A stretch of DNA of 64,000 nt from Paraescarpia echinospica (lineage: Eukaryota > Annelida > Polychaeta > Sabellida > Siboglinidae), in assembly GCA_020002185.1 (NCBI GenBank), contig CM034531.1:89678288-89742287 (forward strand), given 5' to 3'. Positions 19,663 to 28,505 of this stretch are shown here, one piece after another (position 1 is the stretch's first letter; each line of letters starts with the position of its first letter). A program made the translations under genes and the position numbers. Below the pieces are notes generated by a model, which was not told the DNA's origin, did no database searches, and saw only the letters and a program-made list of their open reading frames with translations.

Positions 19663-22600
19663 CTACACGTCCACCGGACCCGTGGTGACTCCGTCCTCGT
19701 GAACCTCGCGCTTGGCGTAAAAATAGGTCAAAGCCGCACGTTCCTGGACGTACGTCAGCACGGACGAGTGATTCACCCGGAACCCGCGGTTCTTTCCGCT
19801 TCCGCTCCGACGATTGGTCAGCACGTCCAGGAACGCCTGGTTGTCGATGGTGTTGAGTCGTTTGTTCAGTCCCTTGGGGCTGTATTTATCGACGGAACCC
19901 GAACAATAGTAGGTCTTGCTGCACAGACCCAGGAAACAGTCGCCGGACCATTTGACCTTGAAAAGTCCCGGTGTTCTCTTGTCGTACGCCCTGCCCGCCT
20001 TGTAACACGTCTCGGTGCCGCCCCACGGACGTCCGGACAGTCGACAGCGCACGTACTCGCTCTGATGATCGGCACAACATTCGGACGGTAGCCATTCGGA
20101 GCGGTGACGAAAGTAGTGTTCGCGCAGTGCCGGGGTCACGAGGTCGTTGACGGACTCTCCGGCCAGAGCTAAATAGGCGCTGTCCATATCGGTTTCGCAG
20201 TACTCGAACAGCGGACGTTTCACGTACCTGACCATGAAATCGTAGTAGAACTGCAACATGCGCAGTTTGGCAGGCGACCGGTGTGTACTCGATGACCTAG
20301 TAGACATGCGTCACCTCGAGTCCGTGCTCTAGGTACCATCGCAACAGAGGTGTGCTGAGCAGGAGACTATCCCCGTGATAACTCCCGACGAGCATGCGTC
20401 GCGGGTTTTCCATGATGTCGTGTTCTTCGGCGTATCGACGCATGAACGGCCCGAGGTTATCGCGGGTCAGGTGGATGTTCTTGAAGATGGGCTGCATCTC
20501 GGCAAAGTGCGCGCGCGGTTCCTCCGGTACACGTATGTCGCACTGGATCATACCGAACACGCTACCGTTGCGCACGCCTGTCAGTATCTGTTGTGACGTC
20601 ATTTTCCAGCGTCGACGGCGCCGGCGAAAGGTAACGTCCAGAAAAAGTTTCACGAACGGATCGCGTCTCGCGACCTTCCACTCGCATTCCCACATCTCGA
20701 CGACCAACACAAAGTGTCGAAGGTAGGCCGTGTTCTTTCGCGTTTCGGCGAGCAGCTCCGTCATAGGTTTCCCGTTGACCTCGTTGACCTCACGTCCGCT
20801 GCAAGGACAGCCGTGGTAGAAGCATCCGTGAAACTGATAGGCCGTCTTCGTTTCGCTGCAACAACCGTCCACCAGCAGTTTACCGATGCGCTTCTCTCGT
20901 CCGTTGGACTGGTGACGTATGGCGCGTCCCGTGCTTTCGGACTCCCACGTCAGCCATTCGGCGGCCATCTGACCTGTGGCCTGTGCCGGTTCGGGTCGGA
21001 ACTCCTTCTCTTTCCGTCGTCGCGTGTACCATCCCTTCGGCATCTCTTGCGGTAACGACCACAGATACAATGCGTTTGCATCGTAGCCGACAATGGACTA
21101 ACACGTTCGCGCCGCATCTCCGCAGTCGTTCCGACGTATCTTCGTAACCCCCTTCTCGAGATGTCCAGTGAAGATGAGTGATGGACCTCCGACGATGTTC
21201 TCTCTGACGAGCTGATGGACGTCCTTGTTGTTCTCGTTAAAGAGCGTGAAAAAGGTATTCTCCGGCACGTTGTTGAACAGGTAGGTCAAGGTCAAACCAG
21301 GTATACTGATCCCTTGTTTGAACATGCCGAGACCGCGTTGTCGGTAGAAGTCGAACTGTTTGGCGATGGCGTCCAAGAACGGCACGACGTCCCTGTTGTT
21401 GTACCAGACAAGAAAGTCCCGCAACGTCTTCATGTCGTTGTCTCACCACGCCACCCGACATCGTGTGTAGTCGTCATCAGATATACCTTCGTTCTTCAGT
21501 TGAATGAAGAAGGCCTCTTTGGGAGATAGAGCGGTGTCGTCGAGTCTCTCCAAGGTGTCCATGTATTCGTAGGGGAAGTGACCTGTCGTGACCTCGCAAC
21601 CGTACGCTTTCAGGTACTTGTACGAGAATCCTGGGGCGATATAATGAGTCATGTCGAGGAATTTCAGGTCGTCCGTCGATAGACACATAAACGTGTTACC
21701 GCGTTTGATCACGCGATACGATTCGGCATCCTCCTCCTCCTCCTCATCTTCGTCCTCTGTTCCTTTCTTAGTGGACAGGAAGTAGGGTACCAGGAACTGT
21801 TTGACGACGTTCAGATCGTACCTGCCCGAGTTGAAACCGATGACGGGCAACTGATGAAGCCAACCGTACAATTGACCCATTAGTGTTTTGTAGGGATTGG
21901 TCGGTTGTCGCCGTGACTCTTTGTCTCCCTCCGTGGCGTGTCCCTCCTGTTCGTCCCACATCACGATAGCCTCCGCGAGTTTTTGGAGGACGCCCTCGTA
22001 TTCGTATATGATGGTGTCGTAGGCAGCTTCGCTCATAGACTGAAGGATGGTCATCATGTTGGATACCAACTTGTTGCTATCGCCGTCCGTGATGAGACAT
22101 TGAACCTGTTCGAATCCGTGTACGTTACTCGCCAGGGACACACTCAACGGTACGTGACGAGCAACCCATTGGACCTTGGTGCTGTCCGATGGAAGGTGTG
22201 ACGTATCGAACCAGGACTCGAAGTCGAAGGTGGCGCGATAGGGATAGTAGCGCAACCACTCGGGAACGCGAATGTTTTCGTCGTCCAACCGCTGGAAGAC
22301 TGTCGGCGACGGACGATAAACGCCTCCGAGATAGATCTTTCGCACGCCTCCCGTACACCCGCGCTCGTGTCTCTCTATTGTGGATGCGTCTTTCCATAGC
22401 GAGTCGCCACACTTCCTACATCTATAAGAGTGACAGTACATGTTCACGTCTTGTATGTAGGAGAAGTGTGTCTCGTGGAGATTGACGTACAACGTTTCGG
22501 GATAGTGACACAACGAACGGCGCAAGAGTTCGGCGGTCGCCTTCCCTTCTTCTTCTTCTTTCGGTTCGACGAGTGTGTACACGCACACGTTGGTATCAAA

Positions 22601-23411
22601 GGTGGTCTCGATGCGATAGAGATCGTCCATAGTCACCCCACCAAACTCTTTCATAGCCACTCCGTCTTGGTCGTACTTCGCGTAGAGTGCCTTCGCATTG
22701 GGTTCCAGGTGGCGTCGGTCGCACCCACGATGCAGAACCAGGCACCGGAAGAGACACAGATTGTCGGTATACTTCTTGTTATGGATGGGTTTTCTTTCCA
22801 ATCCGATGACGGCTTTGTTCCTTTTGATGTACCTCGGAAGTGTGACGTCCACACATCCTATCGGATGATCAATGATATGGTTGACGAAGAAGGTGATATT
22901 CGTGACCACCTCGCATACCCACTGTAACACGTCTGTTTCTCGGATACGTTCCAGAAATGCATCAAAGTCTTCGGTGTTGGTGATCAGACACGGTTCATCG
23001 AGATAACGACTGCAACAGTTACAGGATGAATGATAGTATATGTATCGGTTAGAGATCTTGTTCCTCAACACAAACCCATAACTAAGGTTAATCTTAAACG
23101 CATGCGTCTGTTCGCGGAACATGATTTTCAGTGTCGGTTCTAGAACAGACGTGTCCGGTGTCGACACTCTATAATTGTACCTGGATTGTACGGGACCTCT
23201 GGACGTGTGGGTTCGGATGGTCGACCAGTGATCTCGAACGACGTCTCGGTGGTTCTTCAGATGGCGCCACTCGCGACGGAGGTTTCCTGTAGGCATGGTC
23301 GTCGTTGTGGCCTCGCGGTGACTGGAATATATGCGTCCGGTCGATGTGACGTTGTAGATCGTCGTATGTATCGAGGACTTTTCCACAGTGGCGACATGGG
23401 AGTTGCTTCAT
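19663..23411 (-). pseudogene. polB: Protein-primed DNA polymerase B (PolB), several breaks
   Basis: From ATG 23,411 a C2H2 finger (LPCRHCGKVL...RHIDRTH) is followed, one frame over, by the main frame from 23,386. Exo I is YRATFDFESWFD, Exo II is IGFNSGRYDLN, Exo III is WYNNRDVVPFL, palm A is YDANALYLWSL, and palm C is ETDMDSAYL. Breaks: a frameshift at about 23,230-23,330; in-frame TGA at 21,443-21,445; in-frame TAG at 21,098-21,100; and near 20,297 a deletion of about 85 codons that removes palm B (the KLLGNSGYGK region in Polinton 2). It replicated the element with a terminal-protein primer but is dead here. Confidence 0.93.
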
Positions 23412-23469
23412 CGTGTATCTACCTACAACTGTCAGATGCGAGCTACTTGTATGTGACGTCCTATGGACG

Positions 23470-23543
23470 GTGAGGGGCGTGGCTACGTATATAGTTATCA
23501 GCGTGAGTGAGGGGCGTGGCTACGTATATTTTTATCAGCGTGT
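23470..23543. repeat. Tandem 37-bp duplication upstream of PolB
   Basis: Copies 23,470-23,506 and 23,507-23,543 share GGGGCGTGGCTACGTATAT and end TTATCAGCGTG. They lie 60-130 bp upstream of the PolB ATG, next to a (TG)n run at about 23,540-23,575. GGGGCGTGGC resembles a KLF/SP1-type GC box, so this may be promoter DNA. Confidence 0.6.
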
Positions 23544-23745
23544 GTGTGTGTGTGTTTGTGTGTTTGTGTGTGTGTACAGGTACATATATATCAGCGTGTG
23601 TTCGACCGCAAAGTCACTCGTCTATATGAAAGAACAACAGACACCAGAACCCAGGATTACATGTATCTTTATTATGCTAACGTACAAGCAAATCGATCAC
23701 TACTATTATACTATACTACTATACTACTACTATTGTGACATATAT

Positions 23746-23786
23746 AGGCGCCTCTGACCCCGACTGACGTAGGGGCGCATTTCCTC
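23746..23786 (-). promoter_or_regulatory. Copy 2 of the 41-bp promoter-like motif, upstream of PolB
   Basis: It matches copy 1 (19,579-19,619) with three differences. On the minus strand a TATATA follows the motif directly (23,741-23,746 region), a reasonable TATA box position for PolB transcription, although the ATG is about 330 bp downstream. Confidence 0.5.
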
Positions 23787-23826
23787 TTTTATATGTCACC
23801 GGCTATCTATGTTATATCAACGAGCT

Positions 23827-24033
23827 TTACAGTATGTTATGTAGCATATGATCATGTTTGTTACTGATAATTTTGGATATGTACTCCACGTGTTCATTGC
23901 GGATAATGTTACGCGCAACTTCATTGCATATCAGGCGTACAGCTTCATTCACGGTATACGTTGAGGTGGTCGCCAGTACTACACCGGCTAAATGTTCGAT
24001 TTCTATATCCATGTTGCTTACTCCTACGAACGG
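23827..24033 (-). CDS. Small accessory protein, probably a 3' exon
   Basis: The frame ends at 23,827 and includes MDIEIEHLAGVVLATTSTY (ATG 24,012) and a helical end EYISKIISNKHDHML. A pyrimidine-rich stretch ending CTACAG lies at about 24,034-24,056, a credible splice acceptor, so coding may start as an exon at about 24,033. No family recognised. Confidence 0.4.
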   Translation of the reverse strand, partial: PFVGVSNMDIEIEHLAGVVLATTSTYTVNEAVRLICNEVARNIIRNEHVEYISKIISNKHDHMLHNIL

Positions 24034-24448
24034 TCCTGTAGACACCCCAGGAAGAGAGGTAGACCTTCGTGACCAGAACAGATGACCGTGGGGGGTCTAG
24101 GTCGAGCGTCGAAGTGTCGCTACGCAGGGCTGCGTACTCCGACGACGAGATGGTGATGTCATAATCATCGTCGTCGTCGTCGTCGTCATCGCATGTCATC
24201 TCGAGAGGTGTGTCCGTTGTTACCGGTGACGTTACATCGTCACACGTCATATCCGGTGGTGGTGATGACGTGTGACGCTGCTGTTGTTCATGCCGGTGTA
24301 TCATTAGAGCGCGACGTAACGACACGTCGACACGGGATCGACGCGGTATCATTTTCAGTGGCGCCGCCTGTAGGGGTACCATGAGCCACGGTGGGTTGCT
24401 ATAGGCGTCCCGTATACGACCTAGTCCGCTAGGAGCAGCACCGGCGTC
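23945..24448 (-). CDS. Acidic accessory protein, probable exon
   Basis: A strong acceptor (GTTTTTAACAG) ends at 24,449, and the frame from 24,448 is open in phase 0: DAGAAPSGLGRIRDAY, an Arg-rich part, then an Asp tract (eight or more Asp coded by a GAC/GAT repeat) followed by ITISSSEYAALRSD. The upstream exon at 26,153-26,215 ends in phase 0 and could join it. The Asp tract makes it look like a nuclear or DNA-mimic protein, but no function can be assigned. Confidence 0.45.
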   Translation of the reverse strand, partial: DAGAAPSGLGRIRDAYSNPPWLMVPLQAAPLKMIPRRSRVDVSLRRALMIHRHEQQQRHTSSPPPDMTCDDVTSPVTTDTPLEMTCDDDDDDDDDYDITISSSEYAALRSDTSTLDLDPPRSSVLVTKVYLSSWGVYRTVRRSKQHGYRNRTFSRCSTGDHLNVYRE

Positions 24449-24496
24449 CTGTTAAAAACAACAACAATACCAAATTTACATAGTGTGTCACTATGT

Positions 24497-24781
24497 TTAC
24501 TTATCGACACAATCTTCTTCTTTGAACATAGCTATACCACACATACGCAGGATGGCTTGCACACCTGTTATGGAGTCACGTGTCCACTCCGACGCATCCG
24601 TCTCATACCTGTAATGGGCTACTGACCACCTCACACTGTCGTATATCAACTGACCGTTGATGCGGAACATGCCGTTTTGTTCACCTTCGAACGCACGCCA
24701 CAGTTCGTTGGACACGAAATGAACAACGGCATCGACTGCTGTTGTACGAAGGAACTTCCAGTTCGTCATTTCCTCCGTCAT
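24497..24781 (-). CDS. Unrecognised 94-residue accessory protein
   Basis: ATG 24,781 follows the previous frame's TGA by three bases. The protein (MTEEMTNWKFLRTTAVDAVV start, QLIYDSVRWSVAHYRYET middle, VQAILRMCGIAMFKEED end) looks globular and helical with normal composition. No domain recognised. Tight spacing with the upstream frame suggests a shared message. Confidence 0.5.
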   Translation of the reverse strand: MTEEMTNWKFLRTTAVDAVVHFVSNELWRAFEGEQNGMFRINGQLIYDSVRWSVAHYRYETDASEWTRDSITGVQAILRMCGIAMFKEEDCVDK

Positions 24782-24784
24782 CGG

Positions 24785-25066
24785 TCACTCTCGTCTCCTC
24801 ATGGTCCTGTCCCCGTCTTCCGGCTCAGTCACTACGGTTATACATCGACTACGCAGGCTCTCTTTCACCCGTGATATAGTGTCGATAGCCCATCCCGGTG
24901 TGTGCGATGCACACGCCATTTCGGTCACTGTCATACGGAGACCATTATAAATACGTGACCGATCAACCATGTACAGCTCCTTGTCGATACGTGAGGGAGC
25001 AATCATGTAGAGCTCCTCCTGCCTGTCTACATAGCGACGACACAGTAAGTTAGCTGTGTAGCGCAC
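24785..25066 (-). CDS. Unrecognised accessory protein with an internal repeat
   Basis: The frame opens at a GTG next to an acceptor-like CTACACAG, with the first ATG inside (MIAPSRID). A short duplication (ELYMIAPSRID / ELYMVDRSRIY) is followed by TEMACASHTPGWAIDTISRV. It overlaps the coiled-coil exon by 17 bp. No family recognised; it may be an exon rather than a separate gene. Confidence 0.4.
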   Translation of the reverse strand: MRYTANLLCRRYVDRQEELYMIAPSRIDKELYMVDRSRIYNGLRMTVTEMACASHTPGWAIDTISRVKESLRSRCITVVTEPEDGDRTMRRRE

Positions 25067-25583
25067 GCAGTTGCTCGTCTATCATTTTCTCAGTGCGCTT
25101 TTGAATTACATGCACCTTCGCTTCCATCTCCTGTAATTCACTACTCACTGTCTCCGTACGCGTTTGGTTGGCGTGCACCGTCGCTTCCGTCTGCTGTATT
25201 TCACTACAGAGCTCTGTGACGTCATCATCATCATCATCATCTATCATCTTCTCTACACGCGTTTGGATGGTGTTCACCTTCGTTTTCGTCTCCTGAAATT
25301 CACTATACATTTCCGCCGTATGCGTTCGTATGCTGTTCACCTTCGCTTTCGCCTCCTGCAAATCCCTACAGATGTCTGTAACCTCATCATACTGATCATC
25401 GCTCGACCACGTACCGTCCCCACACAACAGAACACTTGCCTCGTCGTCGTTGGTTATATCATCAGAGTAAGTCAGACGACGTTTTACACTTCGGGACCCT
25501 TCCCGCGATGGCGTCGCATCCTGTGTCGCTTTCAACCACCCGGACACGTCTTCGTATACAACAAACGACGACGGTGGGGACAA
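25050..25583 (-). CDS. Coiled-coil protein, 3' exon with three heptad-like repeats
   Basis: The open frame begins exactly after a GTTGTTGTAG acceptor (25,584-25,585) with TTG, not ATG, and is in phase 0. An N-terminal acidic part is followed by three imperfect repeats of about 33 residues (LQEAKAKVNSIRTHTAEM, FQETKTKVNTIQTRVEKM, LQEMEAKVHVIQKRTEKM), separated by an Asp run; the pattern predicts a coiled coil. The phase-0 exon at 26,153-26,215 is the natural partner, which makes the OB-fold frame upstream part of an intron. Function unknown. Confidence 0.55.
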   Translation of the reverse strand: MSPPSSFVVYEDVSGWLKATQDATPSREGSRSVKRRLTYSDDITNDDEASVLLCGDGTWSSDDQYDEVTDICRDLQEAKAKVNSIRTHTAEMYSEFQETKTKVNTIQTRVEKMIDDDDDDDVTELCSEIQQTEATVHANQTRTETVSSELQEMEAKVHVIQKRTEKMIDEQLRALHS

Positions 25584-26083
25584 CTACAACAACAACAACA
25601 ACACGACAAAGGAAAATTACGACTACACTTCCGGCAACCATACAGTAGCGGCACTAGCGCCACACGGCAACACCAGACACTACCTTCACTATTCGCCAGG
25701 TGGCTGCACTGGACCGTCAGGACATACAGATTGATAATTTCCAGGACCGTCACGGTGTAGTTGACGTACCCTGATTTTGTTGTTTTCCTGATTGTCACCC
25801 TACACTGTTTTCCGCGTAGGATACTCAATGCCTGGTAACGTTCGTCCTCGCTTTTTAATGACATATAGTCGGTTGCCGACAGTCCACCTACGGCCCGCTG
25901 GACTACACGATCGAACCCTGTCACCCACAATTCCGTGCCCTTGCGGTCGGCTAATAAGATACCCGTAGCGTATTTGTATACCGGGTCCCCCTTCTGTCGC
26001 CCATGGACCGGACATGCACTGTGGTGTCTTTTCATTTCGACCAATACTTTGCGGTTACAGCGCCGACACGCTGAATAACACAT
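25532..26083 (-). CDS. RPA70-C-like OB-fold / zinc-ribbon protein (putative ssDNA-binding)
   Basis: From ATG 26,083 the protein opens with a zinc ribbon (CRRCNRKV, then CPVHG: C-x2-C and C-x2-H) followed by strands like those of the C-terminal OB domain of replication protein A large subunit: YKYATGILLADRKGTELWVTGFDRVVQRAVGGLSA in two parts, then CRVTIRKTTKSGYVNYTV. After about residue 115 (VTVLEI) the frame runs through non-coding sequence, so the true end is unclear. An ssDNA-binding factor would suit PolB-type replication. The ORF lies wholly inside the intron 25,584-26,152. Confidence 0.6.
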   Translation of the reverse strand: MCYSACRRCNRKVLVEMKRHHSACPVHGRQKGDPVYKYATGILLADRKGTELWVTGFDRVVQRAVGGLSATDYMSLKSEDERYQALSILRGKQCRVTIRKTTKSGYVNYTVTVLEIINLYVLTVQCSHLANSEGSVWCCRVALVPLLYGCRKCSRNFPLSCCCCCCSCPHRRRLLYTKTCPGG

Positions 26084-26152
26084 ATATTAAGTTGACAGAG
26101 CCCTTGTTACGAGTGTGAGTGGGCGCTCGAATGCATACAATCCGTCACTTAC

Positions 26153-26215
26153 TTTCTCGAGTGCTGCCAGGTCGAGTTGCTCGGGGCTTGCGTTAAGATG
26201 ACTAGGCGCCGCCAT
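26153..26215 (-). CDS. First exon of a spliced Polinton 1 accessory gene
   Basis: ATG 26,215 starts 21 codons (MAAPSHLNASPEQLDLAALEK) that end at a consensus donor AAA|GTAAGT in phase 0. Phase-compatible acceptors lie at 25,584 (coiled-coil exon) and 24,449 (acidic exon). The start codon context contains ATGGCGGCG, also YY1-like. A TATA-like TATATAAGAG is about 90 bp upstream on the minus strand. Confidence 0.5.
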
Positions 26216-26320
26216 CTTGTCGTGCAGGAGTCGGTGTGAGTGAAGGTCTTCGAACAGCGACGAATCAGAGAGAGAGAGAGAGTGTTTGTTCTGCTAGATA
26301 TACTCTTATATACACAATCA

Positions 26321-26445
26321 CTCCCTCCAGGCATCGGCCACGTGACATGACATCATGCGTCCCTGGACTTCCCAGACGCGTGCTCCCTCCAGGCATCGAC
26401 CACGTGCCATGATATCATGTATCCCTGAACTTCCCAGACGCTCTG
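26321..26445. repeat. Tandem 62-bp duplication with E-box
   Basis: Two copies (about 26,321-26,382 and 26,383-26,445) begin CTCCCTCCAGGCATCG, contain CCACGTG and an ATGATATCAT-like palindrome, and end CTTCCCAGACGC. They sit between the divergent accessory genes (minus at 26,215, plus at 26,780), as an enhancer would. Confidence 0.6.
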
Positions 26446-26727
26446 TGTGACTGTCTGTTGTTGTTGTTTTTTACTGCGCGCCTTATGTAAGCCGTACGGA
26501 GCGCCAATTTAAACAGTTTCTCGCCTGCATGCACATTCCACAACATACATTGTCATCTGTGTTCTTTGGACATCACGCGCTTATCGTCAGCTGTTTCCTA
26601 TGACTTATATTGTTGTCTGTGTCCTTTGGAACATCACGCGCCTTTCCACAGAGTGTTTCTGCAAACTTTCCACGTTACCAGGTGGTTCCTTTCTTTATTC
26701 ACTGTGTCTGCTGATCATTTACCCTAT

Positions 26728-26741
26728 ATATATATATATCT
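26728..26741 (+). promoter_or_regulatory. TATA-like box of the plus-strand spliced gene
   Basis: A TATATATATATATC run lies about 40-50 bp upstream of ATG 26,780 in otherwise mixed sequence. No initiator could be fixed. Confidence 0.35.
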
Positions 26742-26779
26742 CGTTTCTTACATTCGAATCATTCCATTCACAACCAACA

Positions 26780-26853
26780 ATGACGTCTTCTCCAATACCT
26801 TGGACCGAACTTCGAGCACAATGGCTCCTCCGTGATGCTTCCTGTGCGCTAAT
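26780..26853 (+). pseudogene. Three-exon acidic gene, exon 1
   Basis: ATG 26,780 encodes MTSSPIPWTELRAQWLLRDA and ends AAT|GTAAGT in phase 2. Exons 2 and 3 continue with matching phases (see 27,106-27,177 and 27,303-27,504). It is the only gene I see on the plus strand of Polinton 1, divergent from the accessory genes on the minus strand. The product is acidic and has no recognised domain. Confidence 0.6.
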
Positions 26854-27050
26854 GTAAGTACTTTAATTAATTACAGTATATAGCTATGTATTTTTCTAAC
26901 TGCTTTTATTCATTCGATTGATTTCATATGGATATTTATACAGTGTTCTTAGGTGTTCTTCACGCAAACTACCTGTGATGTGTGTATCTAATCCCTATTT
27001 CTGTAACGTCGTTATCTCTTCTTCTTCTTCTAATTCTGCACACACACATA

Positions 27051-27081
<31 letters not shown>

Positions 27082-27105
27082 ACAATTGTCTATATCATAT
27101 TGTAG

Positions 27106-27177
27106 GTCTGATTACGACAGTGGCAGCGACAGTGTCAGCTACAGTGCCAGTGACAGTGGCAGCGACAGTGAGTGGAC
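27106..27177 (+). pseudogene. Three-exon acidic gene, exon 2
   Basis: The acceptor is TTGTAG and the donor is GAC|GTAAGT. The exon enters in phase 2 and leaves in phase 2, and codes for alternating Ser-Asp (DYDSGSDSVSYSASDSG), a casein-kinase-2-like acidic stretch. It follows an (AT)n run. Confidence 0.6.
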
Positions 27178-27302
27178 GTAAGTTTTCAAAAATTATATAC
27201 CTACTTTTATTAATTTTTATTATGTATCAACACTGTCATATAAAATAGGTGTAGATTTAACGTATTATTCCTACAGTTTAAAAGTTTTCATGTATGTTTC
27301 AG

Positions 27303-27504
27303 GGAGGAATAGTTACGTGAAGAACATTCGTTCTTCTTTACCAAAGTCATGGAGGAGCTGCTGGCTACACGTCCGGTAATCGAACCGGCAAGTTCGTGGT
27401 ATGACCCGCCTTCCCCACCACCTATTGACACGGGGGATAGAGAGAACTGGATAGACTGTTCTTCCGATTCAGATGACGATGGATTTCATGATATCATCAA
27501 TTAA
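27303..27504 (+). pseudogene. Three-exon acidic gene, exon 3 with one stop
   Basis: The acceptor TTTCAG precedes an exon in the correct phase. Two codons in is a TAG (27,310-27,312, one base from CAG); beyond it the frame is open to a TAA at 27,502-27,504 and codes for FFFTKVMEELLATRPVIE, WYDPPSPPP and an acidic end WIDCSSDSDDDGFHD. Short, acidic, proline-bearing, spliced early-type proteins exist in other small animal DNA viruses, but no homology is shown. A single stop suggests recent decay. Confidence 0.6.
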
Positions 27505-27567
27505 ATACTATATTTCAACTTTGAACATATGTTGTTTTGTTGGTTTTTACCTTAGATTCATTCTTTC

Positions 27568-27780
27568 ATACATACATACATACATACATATATCACATCA
27601 TCAATACATCATTCATTATACTTCTTTATGTCTAATGTCCTACCTTTCAACACCTTTTATACTCGTTATACACGATACAACGTAGGAACACTTATTCTTA
27701 TATACATACATATCACATCAGCAATAACTCATTCAGTATACTTCTTTATCTCTCATGACCCACATTTCAACACCTTTTAA
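27568..27780. repeat. (CATA)n and a duplicated block near the right end
   Basis: A CATA microsatellite (27,568-27,592) is followed by two copies (about 27,594-27,662 and 27,708-27,780) sharing TATACTTCTTTAT and TTTCAACACCTTTTA. No coding signal. Confidence 0.6.
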
Positions 27781-27960
27781 ACTTTCCTCTTTGATCTTTC
27801 GTTCCTCTATTCCTTATACACGATGGCTCTTCGATGGATACTCACTCCACTCTCTTCCACCAGGGATGCACTTCACTCCACTCTCTTCCGCCAGGTGGTT
27901 CCTACATCCGGTCACGTGACTACACACACATACATACACGTATAGATACCCGACGAAAGG

Positions 27961-28037
27961 CGCCGCCATCTTAGATTTGGACCATGGGGGTGCAAAAACA
28001 CCGTAGGATGAGGTCCCAAACCGACGATACTATTACT
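27961..28037 (-). repeat. Polinton 1 right terminal inverted repeat
   Basis: This is the inverted partner of 13,393-13,469, 73 of 77 identical, ending CTATTACT. It also carries the GCCGCCATCTT (YY1-like) motif at its inner edge. Confidence 0.95.
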
Positions 28038-28043
28038 TATATC
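28038..28043. repeat. Target-site duplication of Polinton 1, right
   Basis: TATATC, identical to 13,387-13,392. Confidence 0.95.
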
Positions 28044-28084
28044 GTATTCAGCTACAGAAAATAACGTGTATAATCTCATAATAT

Positions 28085-28201
28085 TGGAATGGTACTCCAC
28101 TGTACTCTATAATAATCTGACAACGTGTATTGTAACAGAACTGTTTAATTACTCATGTCAACATCATGGTACAACTGGGCGGAAGTGCCTTCCGTATCCC
28201 G
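28085..28201 (-). repeat. 3' LTR, portion shared with the 5' LTR
   Basis: These 117 bp match 32,083-32,199 with only a few differences (landmarks CTATAATAATCTGACAACG and GGAAGTGCCTTCCGTATCC). Beyond 28,201 the two LTRs diverge, so the inner LTR boundary cannot be set; no clear polypurine tract is visible before 28,506. Confidence 0.75.
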
Positions 28202-28505
28202 GCTAACAGATCTTTCTAGAACAATGCCATGCCATCTATATGTATAATGATGAACTATTTAACCGTAACTGGTGGAACTTAATGCGCCAGATGGCGATAC
28301 TTCTTTCAATGAAGTGACGTCTAACGATAGTACTATGCATACAAATTGTCTACAAAGCTAACTGCTAAGTAGGAAATAACATTTCCAAAGAAGACGTGAT
28401 GTCTCGTGGTAACGTGTCAATCTACATGTGCGCGCATTTCTAATTATGGTGTGAGCGTGTGTCTAAATAACTGCGTATCTGTCTCTATGAAACGTTCAAG
28501 AATAT

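Larger units (their letters stand above)
13393..28037. mobile_element. Polinton 1 (Maverick), complete ends, 14.6 kb, inactive
   Basis: The element is bounded by 77-bp inverted repeats and a perfect 6-bp duplication. It encodes the diagnostic Polinton set: protein-primed PolB, A32-type packaging ATPase, retroviral-like integrase, adenovirus-like protease, double-jelly-roll major capsid and penton, plus accessory genes. At 14.6 kb it is near the usual 15-20 kb. GC content and CpG are clearly higher than in the flanks. Stops in PolB, the two conserved proteins and the MCP, a PolB palm deletion and a truncated integrase show it is a fossil. Polintons are also described as adintoviruses, so it may once have made virions. 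Confidence 0.96.
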
